Assembly: GCA_028821125.1 (NCBI GenBank) | Contig: JAPPHD010000176.1 | Coordinates: 1 to 32,234, forward strand | DNA length: 32,234 nt | Origin: Gammaproteobacteria bacterium | GTDB taxonomy: Bacteria > Pseudomonadota > Gammaproteobacteria > Pseudomonadales > Azotimanducaceae | Reading direction: 5' to 3' | Part shown: positions 23,401 through 30,717 of the stretch, one piece after another | Layout: every line of letters starts with the position of its first letter | How positions within the stretch are numbered: position 1 is the stretch's first letter | Made by a program: the position numbers and the translations under genes | Notes under the pieces: model-generated | Told to the model about the DNA's origin: nothing | Database searches by the model: none | Seen by the model: only the letters and a program-made list of their open reading frames with translations

Positions 23401-25164
23401 GACCCGGGGCTGATAGTGCCCGTCGAACTGGGGCGTCGCCGCGCGTACGTTGGTCCACTCGGTGAACCCTTCTCCCCACCAGCGGTCGTTTTCCGGTATG
23501 GGGTGGAACTGGGGCAGATAGAACGCGATGAGCCGCACAGGGCCCTCGGCGGCCGGTTCGCCTCGAAACTCCGGCACGAAATGGGCCCGGGCGGTTGCGT
23601 CCGCGGTGTCTGAATCCGGTGCGGTGCGGTGCCTGGGCGGTGGGGTAGAAGTGGCCCTCAGCCAGTGACGCACGCGGCGGGGAATGAGGGAGCCTATCCA
23701 TATCGGTGCGTGCCTGCGGTAGAAAGGCAGCATGGCCTGAGCCGCCTTGCGGAACCGTCCGGTGAGAAGCCATCCGGCGATCTGGGCCAGGCGCATGGAC
23801 TTGCGGAACAGCCAGCCCAGTGCGAGCCTGGCTTCGCGCAGCGGCGCCGTCAGCCGCCAACTCGACGATTGCATGAGGGCGGCAATGCGGCTGTCCCGCT
23901 CGTTGACCGCACGCATCAGGGAATCCACCTGCAGCTCCCGTTCCGTGTTCGCTTCGTTGAGCGTCTCGGTCAGGCTGTCGATTTCGGCATCGCGTTCTTC
24001 GGCCTCTCCGGTCTGCCGGGTGATGACCTGGTTCAAGGCGTCGATTTCGGTATCGCGCCGTTCGATTTCGGCGATTCGCCGGGCAATGTCCTGATTCAGC
24101 GCCTGGATTTCGGCATCGCGCCGTTCGGCCGCTTCGGACTGTCGAACAATGGTCCGGTCCAGGGTTTCGAGATGCCCGCTCAGTTCGGAAAGCGTCCCTT
24201 CGAGATCCCGCACCCGGCCTCTCTCGGTTTGGAGATTGGTCGTCAGTTCATTGACTTTACCGCCCAGAATCCGCTCGTTCTGCCGCGCCGTTCTTCCGAC
24301 GAGCAGCGGGCGGCCGAAAACGGGGCCGAGCTCGTCGAGTCTCGCCCGGATTCTGTCCAGCGCTTCGAGGTCTGAAGACCGTTCGTCATCGACAGACCAC
24401 CGTGTCAGGATTTCATGGGTCTCGGTGATCCAGCGGACGTCGCGGGTGGCCGACTCGATTTCGAACCGCCGGTCCGCGTGATGGCGCAGGTCGGGCGTCA
24501 GAAATTCATCGATTTCCAGGTCGGCGGCGCTGGACAGTTTCGGCCAGGACACTTCCAGCCGCTCCCCGATGCGCGTGAGCACGCTGCGCCAGTCATCCAG
24601 CAACTGGTCGAAGCCGACGGCGACTCGCCGGCAATTGCGGCTGCCCGCCTCCGCATCGAGCACGTGCCGCAACCACAGCAGCATGCCTATCGAGGGGTCG
24701 ATGTCGTCCCTGCGTTTCAGCGACGCGGCGACATCTCGAGGATTTCTGACCGTCATCACCACCAGCGGCGTGGCCCCCACGGATTCGAGCGCCTTGGTCC
24801 AGAATTCCATCAGCAGGCAGAAGCGCGGATCCTTGACGACGAACAGCGGGCTGGACGGGAATTCCTCCTGCAGAAGTCGCCGGGCTTCCTGAAAGTACCT
24901 GTCGTGAAGCGGTGAGGTGTACCAGCCGGGATTGAGTGTTTCCCACTGGTCCCAATACGAACCTGCGGAAGCCAGGATCTCGTTGTTCAATTCGAAGATT
25001 CGTTGCGACTCCCAATGGCCGCGTTCGTTGCTCCGGCTGTCTGACTCCATGAGCACCTTGGGCAGGTCGCAGCCCGCGAGATTCAGGGTGCGGCTGAGCG
25101 CGGACGTACCGCTGCGGTGCATGCCGGCGATCAGGACCGCCTTCGACTGAAGCCTTGAGCTCAC
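20404..25164 (-). CDS. Giant fusion: sulfotransferase, coiled coil, WbsX-like, GT2 and GT4 domains
   Basis: This single frame of about 1586 residues carries, in order: a sulfotransferase (about 8-250) with phosphosulfate loop AVLIAGMHRSGTSALSR and VMTVRNPRDVAASL; a coiled coil (about 298-435) with repeated RDAEIQALNQ/RDTEIDALNQ; the spacer SSSWRLTAPLREA, common before glycosyltransferase modules; a WbsX-like domain (about 545-890) with FYLPQFHPIPENDRWWGEGF, CWANENW and FINAWNEWGEGAYLEPD; a family 2 transferase (about 946-1190) with IVIPVYGN, VVDDCSQDES, LLLNNDTLV and YYEDTDLAMR; and a family 4-like transferase (about 1213-1575) ending with RLTVAPLRYGAGAKGK. The start is GTG 25164, 14 bases after the upstream stop with AAGGCGG before it; ATG 25230 is possible but overlaps 53 bases and lacks a ribosome binding site. 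The protein probably extends and sulfates a polysaccharide. Confidence 0.88.
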   Translation of the reverse strand: MSSRLQSKAVLIAGMHRSGTSALSRTLNLAGCDLPKVLMESDSRSNERGHWESQRIFELNNEILASAGSYWDQWETLNPGWYTSPLHDRYFQEARRLLQEEFPSSPLFVVKDPRFCLLMEFWTKALESVGATPLVVMTVRNPRDVAASLKRRDDIDPSIGMLLWLRHVLDAEAGSRNCRRVAVGFDQLLDDWRSVLTRIGERLEVSWPKLSSAADLEIDEFLTPDLRHHADRRFEIESATRDVRWITETHEILTRWSVDDERSSDLEALDRIRARLDELGPVFGRPLLVGRTARQNERILGGKVNELTTNLQTERGRVRDLEGTLSELSGHLETLDRTIVRQSEAAERRDAEIQALNQDIARRIAEIERRDTEIDALNQVITRQTGEAEERDAEIDSLTETLNEANTERELQVDSLMRAVNERDSRIAALMQSSSWRLTAPLREARLALGWLFRKSMRLAQIAGWLLTGRFRKAAQAMLPFYRRHAPIWIGSLIPRRVRHWLRATSTPPPRHRTAPDSDTADATARAHFVPEFRGEPAAEGPVRLIAFYLPQFHPIPENDRWWGEGFTEWTNVRAATPQFDGHYQPRVPIDMGHYDLRDSKVQHRQVEIARRYGIGGFCFYFYWFGGHRLLETPILNYLNDSTIDFPFCLCWANENWTRRWDGREQDLLIGQEHAPEDDLEFIRYVSRFLEDPRYIHVDGRPLLLVYRPALLPDAAETVERWQGWCRENGISEPFVAMVQSFQSLDPRPFGMEAAVEFPWHTGMPTDVTAHIVPGKSEFRGFVFDWDEYAEKCEEQPDQPWLQMRGVMPGWDNTPRRGTEAHLFEGHSPSSYGRWLRSAMRWTLAQERTPDERLLFINAWNEWGEGAYLEPDQRFGYAFLQATRDAVEEVAEHPVNPVHAHPLYAAGADRGEAALISKQVAPVENRHPVAPAAIRLKSPEYPDSPDISIVIPVYGNCQTTLHCLKSLAAITDGRSIEIIVVDDCSQDESGAVLSELPGIRYIRNDENLGFLQSCNRGADQARGRHLLLLNNDTLVQDGAIDALADTFEMHGDVGLVGAKLYFDDGSLQEAGGIVFSDGSASNYGRGDDPRKPEYNYVRDADYCSGAAIMLPLALWRELGGFDSYYVRAYYEDTDLAMRVREAGYRVLYQPFAKLVHSEGATSGTDLSQGEKRYQAENRVRFLGRWRKTLEARHLAPSTRPDIARDRAAAGRALVIDWATPMPDHDSGSVDILNLVRMLARLGIKSTFAAHRDLDYWGAYTDDLQKLGTEVLYAPYVDSLRSYLKQSGKDIDFVLVHRVGVFKELASTLRTLCPNARIVFHTVDLHHIREARQAETEQSEKLKKQARITKRTEIRLARKADAIVVVSDHEKNLLQEAVPDTDVFHLPLIRDIPGAGETEFSQRQGMAFLGNYLHPPNLDAVLYFVREIWPDFHAAVPGAELILGGAQMPAEVENLGETEGVRTIGYVEDLAGLFNRIRLTVAPLRYGAGAKGKVVSSLCHGVPVVASPVAAEGMSLENGRDILIAEDQAGWVKHLQAAYCDEALWRVLSTGGLDAMRKRHTLEAGAEELKRILCLNGDAPMAARIVQ

Positions 25165-25177
25165 GTTGAAAACCGCC

Positions 25178-25966
25178 TTACCGGATTTCCGACGCGCCGT
25201 GCCCGACCGGCCGGCTTTCGTGGAGGTCATGGCCGTGCTCTGCCCAGACGGCCTCGACTTCGGCGAGGTTCAGCACCAGTTGACGGTTGTTCTTGAGTAT
25301 CTTGTTCGTGTTCGAGGCCAGCGGGCGATTGTCGATTTCCAGAAACGCCTGCAGGTCGTCCAGGGAGGTGGAACCGGGCGCGACGATGTCTTCGTAGGCG
25401 ATCGTGAAGTTGCGATGCCTGCCGTAAAGGCGGCTTGCTGCGCGTTGCCGCCCTTTTACGTCGTCAATGAAAGCCAGGAAATGCTCGATGTCGACGGTGA
25501 AAGGCGCTACCCGGGGTCGCTCTTCCTTTCGCCGCAGGAAGAGAACGCCGGTCTTTTCGACGACCCTGTGGGAAACGTATTGATCGATCAGGTTGCGCCT
25601 GATCAGGTGGATGACCCTGATATCCGTGTCGGCTGCCACGGCCTCTCGAACGGTCTTATAGGCAGGCAGGAAGACTTCGTCCGTCTTCAGCTTGAAACCG
25701 ACACAGCGCCGGCCCTGTGGGTTGAAAACGATGTCGTACAGGAAGGTTTTCGGCTCCCGGTCCCGATAGTCGCGCAACCGCCTTTCGAATCCTGGATCGG
25801 TCTTGCGCCTGCGTGCATAAGCGCCGAAAACGGTGGCGGGGCCCCCTTGAGCGAAAACCTCGTGATGGCAGAGAACTTGAGGGTGTGAGCCGATCAAGGT
25901 GCACAGCATCGTGCTGCCGCTGCGCGCGGCGCAACTGATCAGGAATTTGTCGTCTCGAAGATGCAT
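25178..25966 (-). CDS. Sulfotransferase (Stf0/NodH-like)
   Basis: This 262-residue protein starts at ATG 25966. The phosphosulfate-binding loop is FLISCAARSGSTMLCTLI, followed by GSHPQVLCHHEVF, the pattern seen in NodH/Stf0-like sulfotransferases. A VGFKLKTDEVF segment and the 3'-phosphate region VIHLIRRNLIDQYVSH also fit. The end has AEVEAVWAEHG. The frame is open to 26059 but the upstream residues show no family features. Unlike the pair at 19553 and 26101 it belongs to another sulfotransferase subgroup, so this block holds at least two chemistries or acceptors. It lies just upstream of the giant gene and is probably co-transcribed with it. Confidence 0.85.
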   Translation of the reverse strand: MHLRDDKFLISCAARSGSTMLCTLIGSHPQVLCHHEVFAQGGPATVFGAYARRRKTDPGFERRLRDYRDREPKTFLYDIVFNPQGRRCVGFKLKTDEVFLPAYKTVREAVAADTDIRVIHLIRRNLIDQYVSHRVVEKTGVLFLRRKEERPRVAPFTVDIEHFLAFIDDVKGRQRAASRLYGRHRNFTIAYEDIVAPGSTSLDDLQAFLEIDNRPLASNTNKILKNNRQLVLNLAEVEAVWAEHGHDLHESRPVGHGASEIR

Positions 25967-26100
25967 ATGAGCGCGATCGGGTAGGGCCGGGGCTGAAAAA
26001 TGCTTGCGAATACTACCACGCTGCCTTGAGGCAACGAGTTCGTCGCAGGCTTGGAGCAAGGGCCTACTTTACTCTTCGGGTTTCTCCGAACTTCTTGGTA

Positions 26101-26964
26101 TCACCCCTGCGGTCTTGTTGGTTGGGCGCCGTCGGGGTATTGGTGCAAGCCGGGGCGCAAGGCCCCGCCAATCATCCTGGAAGCCGCTTCGTGCACTTCG
26201 ATGTCAAGGCGGTTGGCTTCCAGAATCTCGGCATAGAGACCTGCTCCGATTTCCCGGCGAATCTCGGCAAGGCGTTCAGACACCGGCTTCTCGGCCTGGT
26301 CGGAGGCGTTCTGCCAGGTTGGCAGAACTCGAAACGCCGGGAAATGAGGGGCGAGCCATAGCTCCATCCTTTTCATCGATTGCTCGAACATCTCTGTCAC
26401 CCCAACGAAGGGCAACACCTGCAGCGCCCTGAACGCCCGTTGCCTGATCTGTTTGACCGATCCGGGAACTGCGGCCGCCAGACGCACGGATGTGAAGTTT
26501 GTGGCCCTGCCCTGCTTCAACAACCCGCGCAGGTACCCCGCAAGGTCGTTCTGGCCCGCAAGCCGTGTGGCCCGATCTTCGAATCCGGATTCAAACCGTT
26601 GGCGTTGGAACAGGTAACTCGACTGCAGTCGGACGATTGGATTGCGCACCATGATGATGGGAAATATCTCGGTTTCGGGCAATTTCGGGAGCGGCATGAC
26701 GGCCGTATGGGAAGAAAGAACGACCACCTCGGGATGATTGGCGATCCATTTCTGGACCAACCGGGAGTTTGAGCGGTCGCTCAATATGGACTCGTGGTCG
26801 GGGGTGGTGGGAAATTCCTCGTTGTGCCACCGGAATCCTGTGAAATTGGTTTTCAGGATGTGGTCGATCGACGTGCCCGCGTTCTTGAAAACGTGGTAGT
26901 GGACAATGACTTTCCGAGCCACCTTGGAGCCCCAATTGCGAGGTTCAGACCGACGCCACGACAA
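26101..26964 (-). CDS. Sulfotransferase, copy A of a paralogous pair
   Basis: This 287-residue PAPS-dependent sulfotransferase has the phosphosulfate loop in VIVHYHVFKNAGTSIDHIL (about 19-37) and the 3'-phosphate site IIMVRNPIVRLQSSYL. It is strongly similar to the protein at 19553-20389, with long identical runs such as VLSSHTAVMPLPKLP, and has an extra C-terminal tail (RPGLHQYPDGAQPTRPQG). The start is unclear: TTG 26964 is the longest, GTG 26922 is a shorter choice closer to the conserved domain, and an ATG at 26983 is out of frame and soon stops. It is the first gene of the minus-strand sulfotransferase block. Confidence 0.82.
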   Translation of the reverse strand: MSWRRSEPRNWGSKVARKVIVHYHVFKNAGTSIDHILKTNFTGFRWHNEEFPTTPDHESILSDRSNSRLVQKWIANHPEVVVLSSHTAVMPLPKLPETEIFPIIMVRNPIVRLQSSYLFQRQRFESGFEDRATRLAGQNDLAGYLRGLLKQGRATNFTSVRLAAAVPGSVKQIRQRAFRALQVLPFVGVTEMFEQSMKRMELWLAPHFPAFRVLPTWQNASDQAEKPVSERLAEIRREIGAGLYAEILEANRLDIEVHEAASRMIGGALRPGLHQYPDGAQPTRPQG

Positions 26965-27294
26965 TCTGCCGCTCGACGATCATAGGCGAAAGAAAGCACG
27001 CGTCAAGCTAACTATATGATTTTCTGGGAAAACTGAGAAGCTGACAGTTCGCGGCAACGCTGATGCACAGCCGCATCCGCGTGGTGCGACCCCGGGACGA
27101 TTCAGGAGCTGGAAATCGGACATGCTCGGCGAGAAGAGCTCCCTTCGGCGCCCGGCGATCAACCCGTTCGTGCGCTCGTGGGACATGGCATCCATTCCCG
27201 GGACGGGTTAGATTGTGCCGTACGGCCGGAGACACCCGAAGGGTGACGTGCTGGTGCACGGTCGTCGGCTGGCCCGATTGGCAGGAAGAAAACG
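26965..27294. other. 330-base divergent intergenic region
   Basis: This gap separates the minus-strand sulfotransferase block from the plus-strand PPOX-class gene, so promoters for both are expected. Short open frames exist on both strands but have no protein-like features. No convincing sigma-70 pair was found. AGGAAG just before 27295 serves as the ribosome binding site of the next gene. Confidence 0.45.
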
Positions 27295-27774
27295 ATGACC
27301 GACCTGAATGAGATTGCCCCCGCCTTCGTAAAGATGGCCCACGAAATCGTCTGGTGCTCCGCCGCCACGGTCGATGCGAAAGGCCGGCCGCGCTCCCGGG
27401 TGCTGCACCCGATCTGGCAGTGGGAAGGCGGCAGGCTCACCGGCTGGATCGCTACCGGGGCGACGCCGATCAAGCGTGCCCATCTCGAGGCCAGCCCGCA
27501 TCTCTCGTGCAACTACTGGGCGCCGACCCAGGACACCTGCGTGGCGGAGTGCCGCGCCGAGTGGGTCTTCGACGACGAGGGACGCAGGATGGTCTGGGAC
27601 CTGTTCGCCAACGGCCCGGCGCCGGTCGGATACGATCCGGCCATGATCCCGGGTTGGGACAACGCGCTGTCGCCGACGTTTGCGGCGCTTAGGCTCGATC
27701 CCTGGCGGTTGCGCGTCATGCCAGGCACCGCCCTGATGCAGGGGACCTTCGAGGCCCGGACCTGGCGGGAATGA
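27295..27774 (+). CDS. PPOX-class FMN-dependent flavoprotein
   Basis: This 159-residue protein has the split-barrel flavin-binding fold of the pyridoxamine 5'-phosphate oxidase family. The first strands read VWCSAATVDAKGRPRSRVLHP, the usual position for flavin contact, followed by IWQWEGGRLTGWIATG and later PHLSCNYWAPTQDTC. The end WRLRVMPGTALMQGTF is typical of small PPOX-class proteins of unknown substrate. ATG 27295 is preceded by AGGAAGA at a normal distance. It is not clearly part of the glycan island. True PdxH activity is unlikely at this size and sequence. Confidence 0.8.
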   Translation: MTDLNEIAPAFVKMAHEIVWCSAATVDAKGRPRSRVLHPIWQWEGGRLTGWIATGATPIKRAHLEASPHLSCNYWAPTQDTCVAECRAEWVFDDEGRRMVWDLFANGPAPVGYDPAMIPGWDNALSPTFAALRLDPWRLRVMPGTALMQGTFEARTWRE

Positions 27775-27927
27775 ACCCCCGGAAGGGCGCGACGCCGGAC
27801 GCCATCGGGTAGTTTCCGGGGTGCGGCGGGCGTGGCCCGCCTGCACGATGGATCGCAGCGCCTGCGGCGACCCTGGAACCCATGGGCCGACGGTGCGAGA
27901 TCTTGTGCCTCCTGTATAGTACGTCGC

Positions 27928-29235
27928 TTGGCCCAGGCATCCGACACCACCCCTGCTTCCACGGCGCCTCCGCCCCGGCGGCCGGCGTACTTCTTCGGCT
28001 GGAACATCGTGGGGTTCGCCTTCGCCGCACAGTTCGTCACCATGGGAACGCTGTTCTACGCCTTCGGCGCGCTGCTGAAACCGCTCTCCGAAGCGCTGGA
28101 CGCGGACCGGTTCGAAATCTCCATCGCCCTGTCGATCCAGTCGCTGGTGGCGGCCCTGGCTGGGCCCTGGGTGGGCAGGCTCGTGGCGGAGCGCTCGATT
28201 CGTGTGCTGATGCTCGCCGGTGCCGGGCTTCTGCTGCTCGGCTTTCTGGGCATGGGGCAGGTGCGGAGCATCTGGCAGCTCTATCTCACGTTCGGCCTCG
28301 TCCTGGGCTTCGCCATGGCGTTCGCGGGGCCGATCCCGTCCAATACCCTGCTCGCCAACTGGTTCGACCGGCGCCGCGGCATGGCGTTCGGGATCGCCGG
28401 ATTCGGCATTTCGGTGTCCGGTACCGTGGTGATACCGGTGACGTCGTGGATGGTGCTGGAATACGGCTGGCGCGAGGCGGTGACCTCCTTCGGCATCGTC
28501 GCGTTCGTGGCGTTCGCTCCACTGGTCTGGTTTTTCGCGGTCAAGCGCCCGGAAGACCGGGGACTGCTACCGGACAATGCCGACCCGGGTACGGAAACCG
28601 AATCGGAGGCGGGGGTGCAATACCCGGCGTCCGCCCGCTACTGGACCTTCGGCCGCGCCATCAGAGACCGGCGCATCTGGCACCTGGTGCTCATCATCGG
28701 CACGAGCTTCCTGGGTATCGGCGGCGCGCTGCTGGCGCTGCATTCGCACATGACGGACATCGGGCTGTCGCCCATGCAGGCGGCGTCGGTGATGGCCGTG
28801 CTCACCTTCACGGCCGCCCTCGCCAAGCCCCTGTTCGGCGTTACGTCCGACCACCTGAACAAGCGCCTGACCATGGGCATCTCCCTGTGCTGCCAGATCG
28901 CCGGCCTCGGGCTGATCATGGTTGTTGAGACCCAGTTGGCGCTGACGCTGTCAGCCATCGTTTTCGGGCTCGGCTACGGTGCGGTGTCGCCGATGTGGTC
29001 AGTACTGCTGAGCGCCATGTTCGGGCGGGAAGCGTTCGCGCGGGTGATGGGAATAACGAGCCCGCTGACCACGCCGTTCATGCTCGGCGGCATGCCGTTC
29101 ACCACCTATATCTACGAAACCACCGGCAGTTACCTCCCGGCTTTCGGGGTGTTGATCGGCGGGTTCGCCGTCTCGCTGGCGGCGCTCTTCCTGCTTCGCC
29201 TGCCCGAAGAGAGGCGCCCGGGGGAATTCGCCTGA
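27928..29235 (+). CDS. Major facilitator superfamily transporter
   Basis: This inner-membrane transporter has about 435 residues and twelve predicted helices. The N-terminal region YFFGWNIVGFAFAAQFV and the loop RRRGMAFGIAGFGISVSG, a variant of the RxxRGxAxGI element between helices 4 and 5, mark the oxalate/monocarboxylate-like MFS branch. The second half begins near RRIWHLVLIIGTSFLG and contains FGVTSDHLNKRLTM. TTG 27928 is chosen because it gives a normal short N-terminus; the frame extends to GTG 27832 through an Arg/Trp-rich stretch unlike a transporter leader. The substrate cannot be read from the sequence. The gene is convergent with tRNA-Arg. Confidence 0.87.
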   Translation: MAQASDTTPASTAPPPRRPAYFFGWNIVGFAFAAQFVTMGTLFYAFGALLKPLSEALDADRFEISIALSIQSLVAALAGPWVGRLVAERSIRVLMLAGAGLLLLGFLGMGQVRSIWQLYLTFGLVLGFAMAFAGPIPSNTLLANWFDRRRGMAFGIAGFGISVSGTVVIPVTSWMVLEYGWREAVTSFGIVAFVAFAPLVWFFAVKRPEDRGLLPDNADPGTETESEAGVQYPASARYWTFGRAIRDRRIWHLVLIIGTSFLGIGGALLALHSHMTDIGLSPMQAASVMAVLTFTAALAKPLFGVTSDHLNKRLTMGISLCCQIAGLGLIMVVETQLALTLSAIVFGLGYGAVSPMWSVLLSAMFGREAFARVMGITSPLTTPFMLGGMPFTTYIYETTGSYLPAFGVLIGGFAVSLAALFLLRLPEERRPGEFA

Positions 29236-29246
29236 AGCGGGATAGC

Positions 29247-29323
29247 TGGCGCGCCCGGTGCGACTCGAACGCACGGCCTTTGGCTTCGGAGGCCAACGCT
29301 CTATCCAACTGAGCTACGGGCGC
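29247..29323 (-). tRNA. tRNA-Arg (anticodon CCG)
   Basis: Read on the minus strand, the gene begins GCGCCCG and ends CGGGCGC, discriminator G and an encoded CCA (29249-29247). The D-arm is GCTC-AGTTGGATA-GAGC. The anticodon stem TTGGC/GCCAA encloses loop CTCCGAA with anticodon CCG. The T-arm is GTGCG-TTCGAGT-CGCAC. All stems pair well. Upstream, TATTGT at 29339-29334 (minus strand) could be a -10 element, without a good -35. Confidence 0.97.
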
Positions 29324-29417
29324 GGGGAAACCGACAATAGCAGGAAACTGCCGTCGTTGGCGACGTTGGCGGGACGCTCGGATTCACGCGTTTGAAGGCG
29401 CCAAACGTTGGCAAATG

Positions 29418-29466
29418 CAGGTGTCCCTCGCCGGCCTTGCCTAAAGTAGCCAAAGGTAGGTGTCCC
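29418..29466. repeat. Two further copies of the AGGTGTCCC motif
   Basis: GCAGGTGTCCC begins at 29418 and CCAAAGGTAGGTGTCCC ends at 29466. The second shares 15-16 bases with units of the tandem array at 603-640 (CAAAGGTAGGTGTCCC-like). This shows the motif is a dispersed repeat and not a local duplication. Copies here are not in a regular array. Confidence 0.8.
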
Positions 29467-29505
29467 TGCTTTGTACTCCCTGCTTTGTACTCCCTGCTTT
29501 GACCT
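29464..29505. repeat. 14-base tandem repeat, three copies
   Basis: CCCTGCTTTGTACT occurs exactly at 29464-29477 and 29478-29491; a third copy, CCCTGCTTTGACCT, fills 29492-29505 with three changes. It starts within the last CCC of the GGTAGGTGTCCC motif, so it may have grown from the edge of that element. Confidence 0.9.
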
Positions 29506-29628
29506 CCTTTTGTCGTTAGGCTTCGTACGTTATGTCGGAAATACGTGTAGGAGATTGGCCATTACCCCCTCCATGTCTACGAGGGCATCCGTAATATTCA
29601 GCGTGTCTGGTAGCAGTGTGGAGTGGGC

Positions 29629-30501
29629 ATGACGCACAAGATTCAATATGCCGGCCTGGTGGCGGCACTACCTGTGATTCTTTGTCTGCTGTTGTCCTTC
29701 GTCGTCGTCGACAGTGGCCATGTCGGAGTGGTGCGGCGGCTGGGCGCCGTGCAGATGGAGCATCTGCCGGAGGGCTTTCACCTCAAGGCGCCGTTTCTCG
29801 ACAGAGTCGAGGAAATCGATATCCGGTTGCGGGCCGCGCAGAAGGAGGCCAGCGCATCGTCCAGGGACCTGCAGGTGGTGCGCACACAAGTGGCGGTGCA
29901 GTACTCGATGGCCGGCCCGGTGATGCCGTTGACGTTCCAGAAGATCGGCACCCGCCAGATGGTGGAAGGCACCCTGATCGACCCGGCCATCCAGGAGTCT
30001 GTGAAAGCCATCACCGCCCAGTACACCGCCGAGGAACTCGTCACCCGGCGGGCGGAAGTGAAAACCCAGATTCAGGGAGCCATCGAGGCGTTCGTCAATG
30101 CCACCCTGGACCAGAAAGGCGTGGTCGGCGCCGTCAGCCTGGCCAATGTGGCAATCACGGATTTCGATTTCTCGGACGAGTTCAACCGGGCTATTGAAGA
30201 AAAGGTGAAGGCCGAACAGGAGGCGCTGAAAGCCAAGAACGAGAAGCTCCGCCGGGTGACCCAGGCGGAAGCCGCCGCCGCTGAACGCACGCTTGCGGCG
30301 GATGCGGAGGCCTACCAGATCGAGGTTGCCTCGGTGGCGCGTGCCGAGGCGATACGGCGCGAGGCGGAAGCGCTACGCGACAACCCCTCGCTGATTCAAC
30401 TGCGCATTGCCGAGAAATGGGACGGTCAGTTGCCCCAGGTAAACGGAGGCAGCGCTATTCCGCTGCTGAACATCGATGCGGCTGGAGGGGCAAAGCGTTA
30501 A
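29629..30501 (+). CDS. SPFH/prohibitin-like membrane protein
   Basis: This 290-residue protein starts at ATG 29629, with GGAG five bases upstream; GTG 29623 is less likely. It has one N-terminal membrane helix (about 8-28, LVAALPVILCLLLSFVVVD), followed by an SPFH domain (about 30-190) with the typical GHVGVVRRLGAVQMEHLPEG, LKAPFLDRVEEID, and VVGAVSLANVAITDFDFS. A charged coiled coil follows (about 190-250, rich in KAEQEALKAKNEKL and AEAEA-type repeats). Such proteins form ring-like membrane scaffolds and help control membrane proteases such as FtsH. The coding strand is opposite to the two following genes. No partner gene is adjacent. Confidence 0.9.
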   Translation: MTHKIQYAGLVAALPVILCLLLSFVVVDSGHVGVVRRLGAVQMEHLPEGFHLKAPFLDRVEEIDIRLRAAQKEASASSRDLQVVRTQVAVQYSMAGPVMPLTFQKIGTRQMVEGTLIDPAIQESVKAITAQYTAEELVTRRAEVKTQIQGAIEAFVNATLDQKGVVGAVSLANVAITDFDFSDEFNRAIEEKVKAEQEALKAKNEKLRRVTQAEAAAAERTLAADAEAYQIEVASVARAEAIRREAEALRDNPSLIQLRIAEKWDGQLPQVNGGSAIPLLNIDAAGGAKR

Positions 30502-30538
30502 CCAACGCGGCCGGGCCGGTGGCCCCGTTGCGGGAGTC

Positions 30539-30554
30539 CTGCCTCGCAAGGCAG
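30539..30554. terminator. Short hairpin after the SPFH gene
   Basis: CTGCCT (30539-30544) and AGGCAG (30549-30554) form a perfect 6-bp stem with a CGCA loop, 38 bases after the SPFH gene stop. No T-run follows, so termination is only possible. The rest of the convergent gap to 30717 shows nothing firm. Confidence 0.35.
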
Positions 30555-30717
30555 CCGCCGTCCGGGTAGCGGCGTGATGGCCCCTGTCGGCCGAGGGGCT
30601 ACACTCCCAGGGTCACGGTCTCGCTCAAGCGGCCGCCGTTGCCGAAGTGAATGACTTCGTTGTCGCTCGCCGAGGTTGACTCGTATGAGCGTTTCGGCCT
30701 GCGCGTAGACGATTCTG

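Larger units (their letters stand above)
29324..29628. other. 305-base gap with repeats, upstream of the SPFH gene
   Basis: This gap lies between the tRNA and the SPFH-protein gene, which are divergent. It contains two GGTGTCCC motif copies (29418-29466) and a 14-base triple repeat (29464-29505), described separately. The rest, about 29506-29628, shows no gene and no clear promoter. Confidence 0.55.

Noticed and set aside
26981-26983. ATG as the start of sulfotransferase copy A
   Set aside because: It is out of frame by 19 bases and reaches a stop after 12 codons. A frameshift is possible but not shown, so TTG 26964 or GTG 26922 is kept.
27914-27919. TATAGT as a -10 element for the MFS gene
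   Set aside because: It lies only 8 bases before the chosen TTG start and lacks a -35 partner, which would require a leaderless message.
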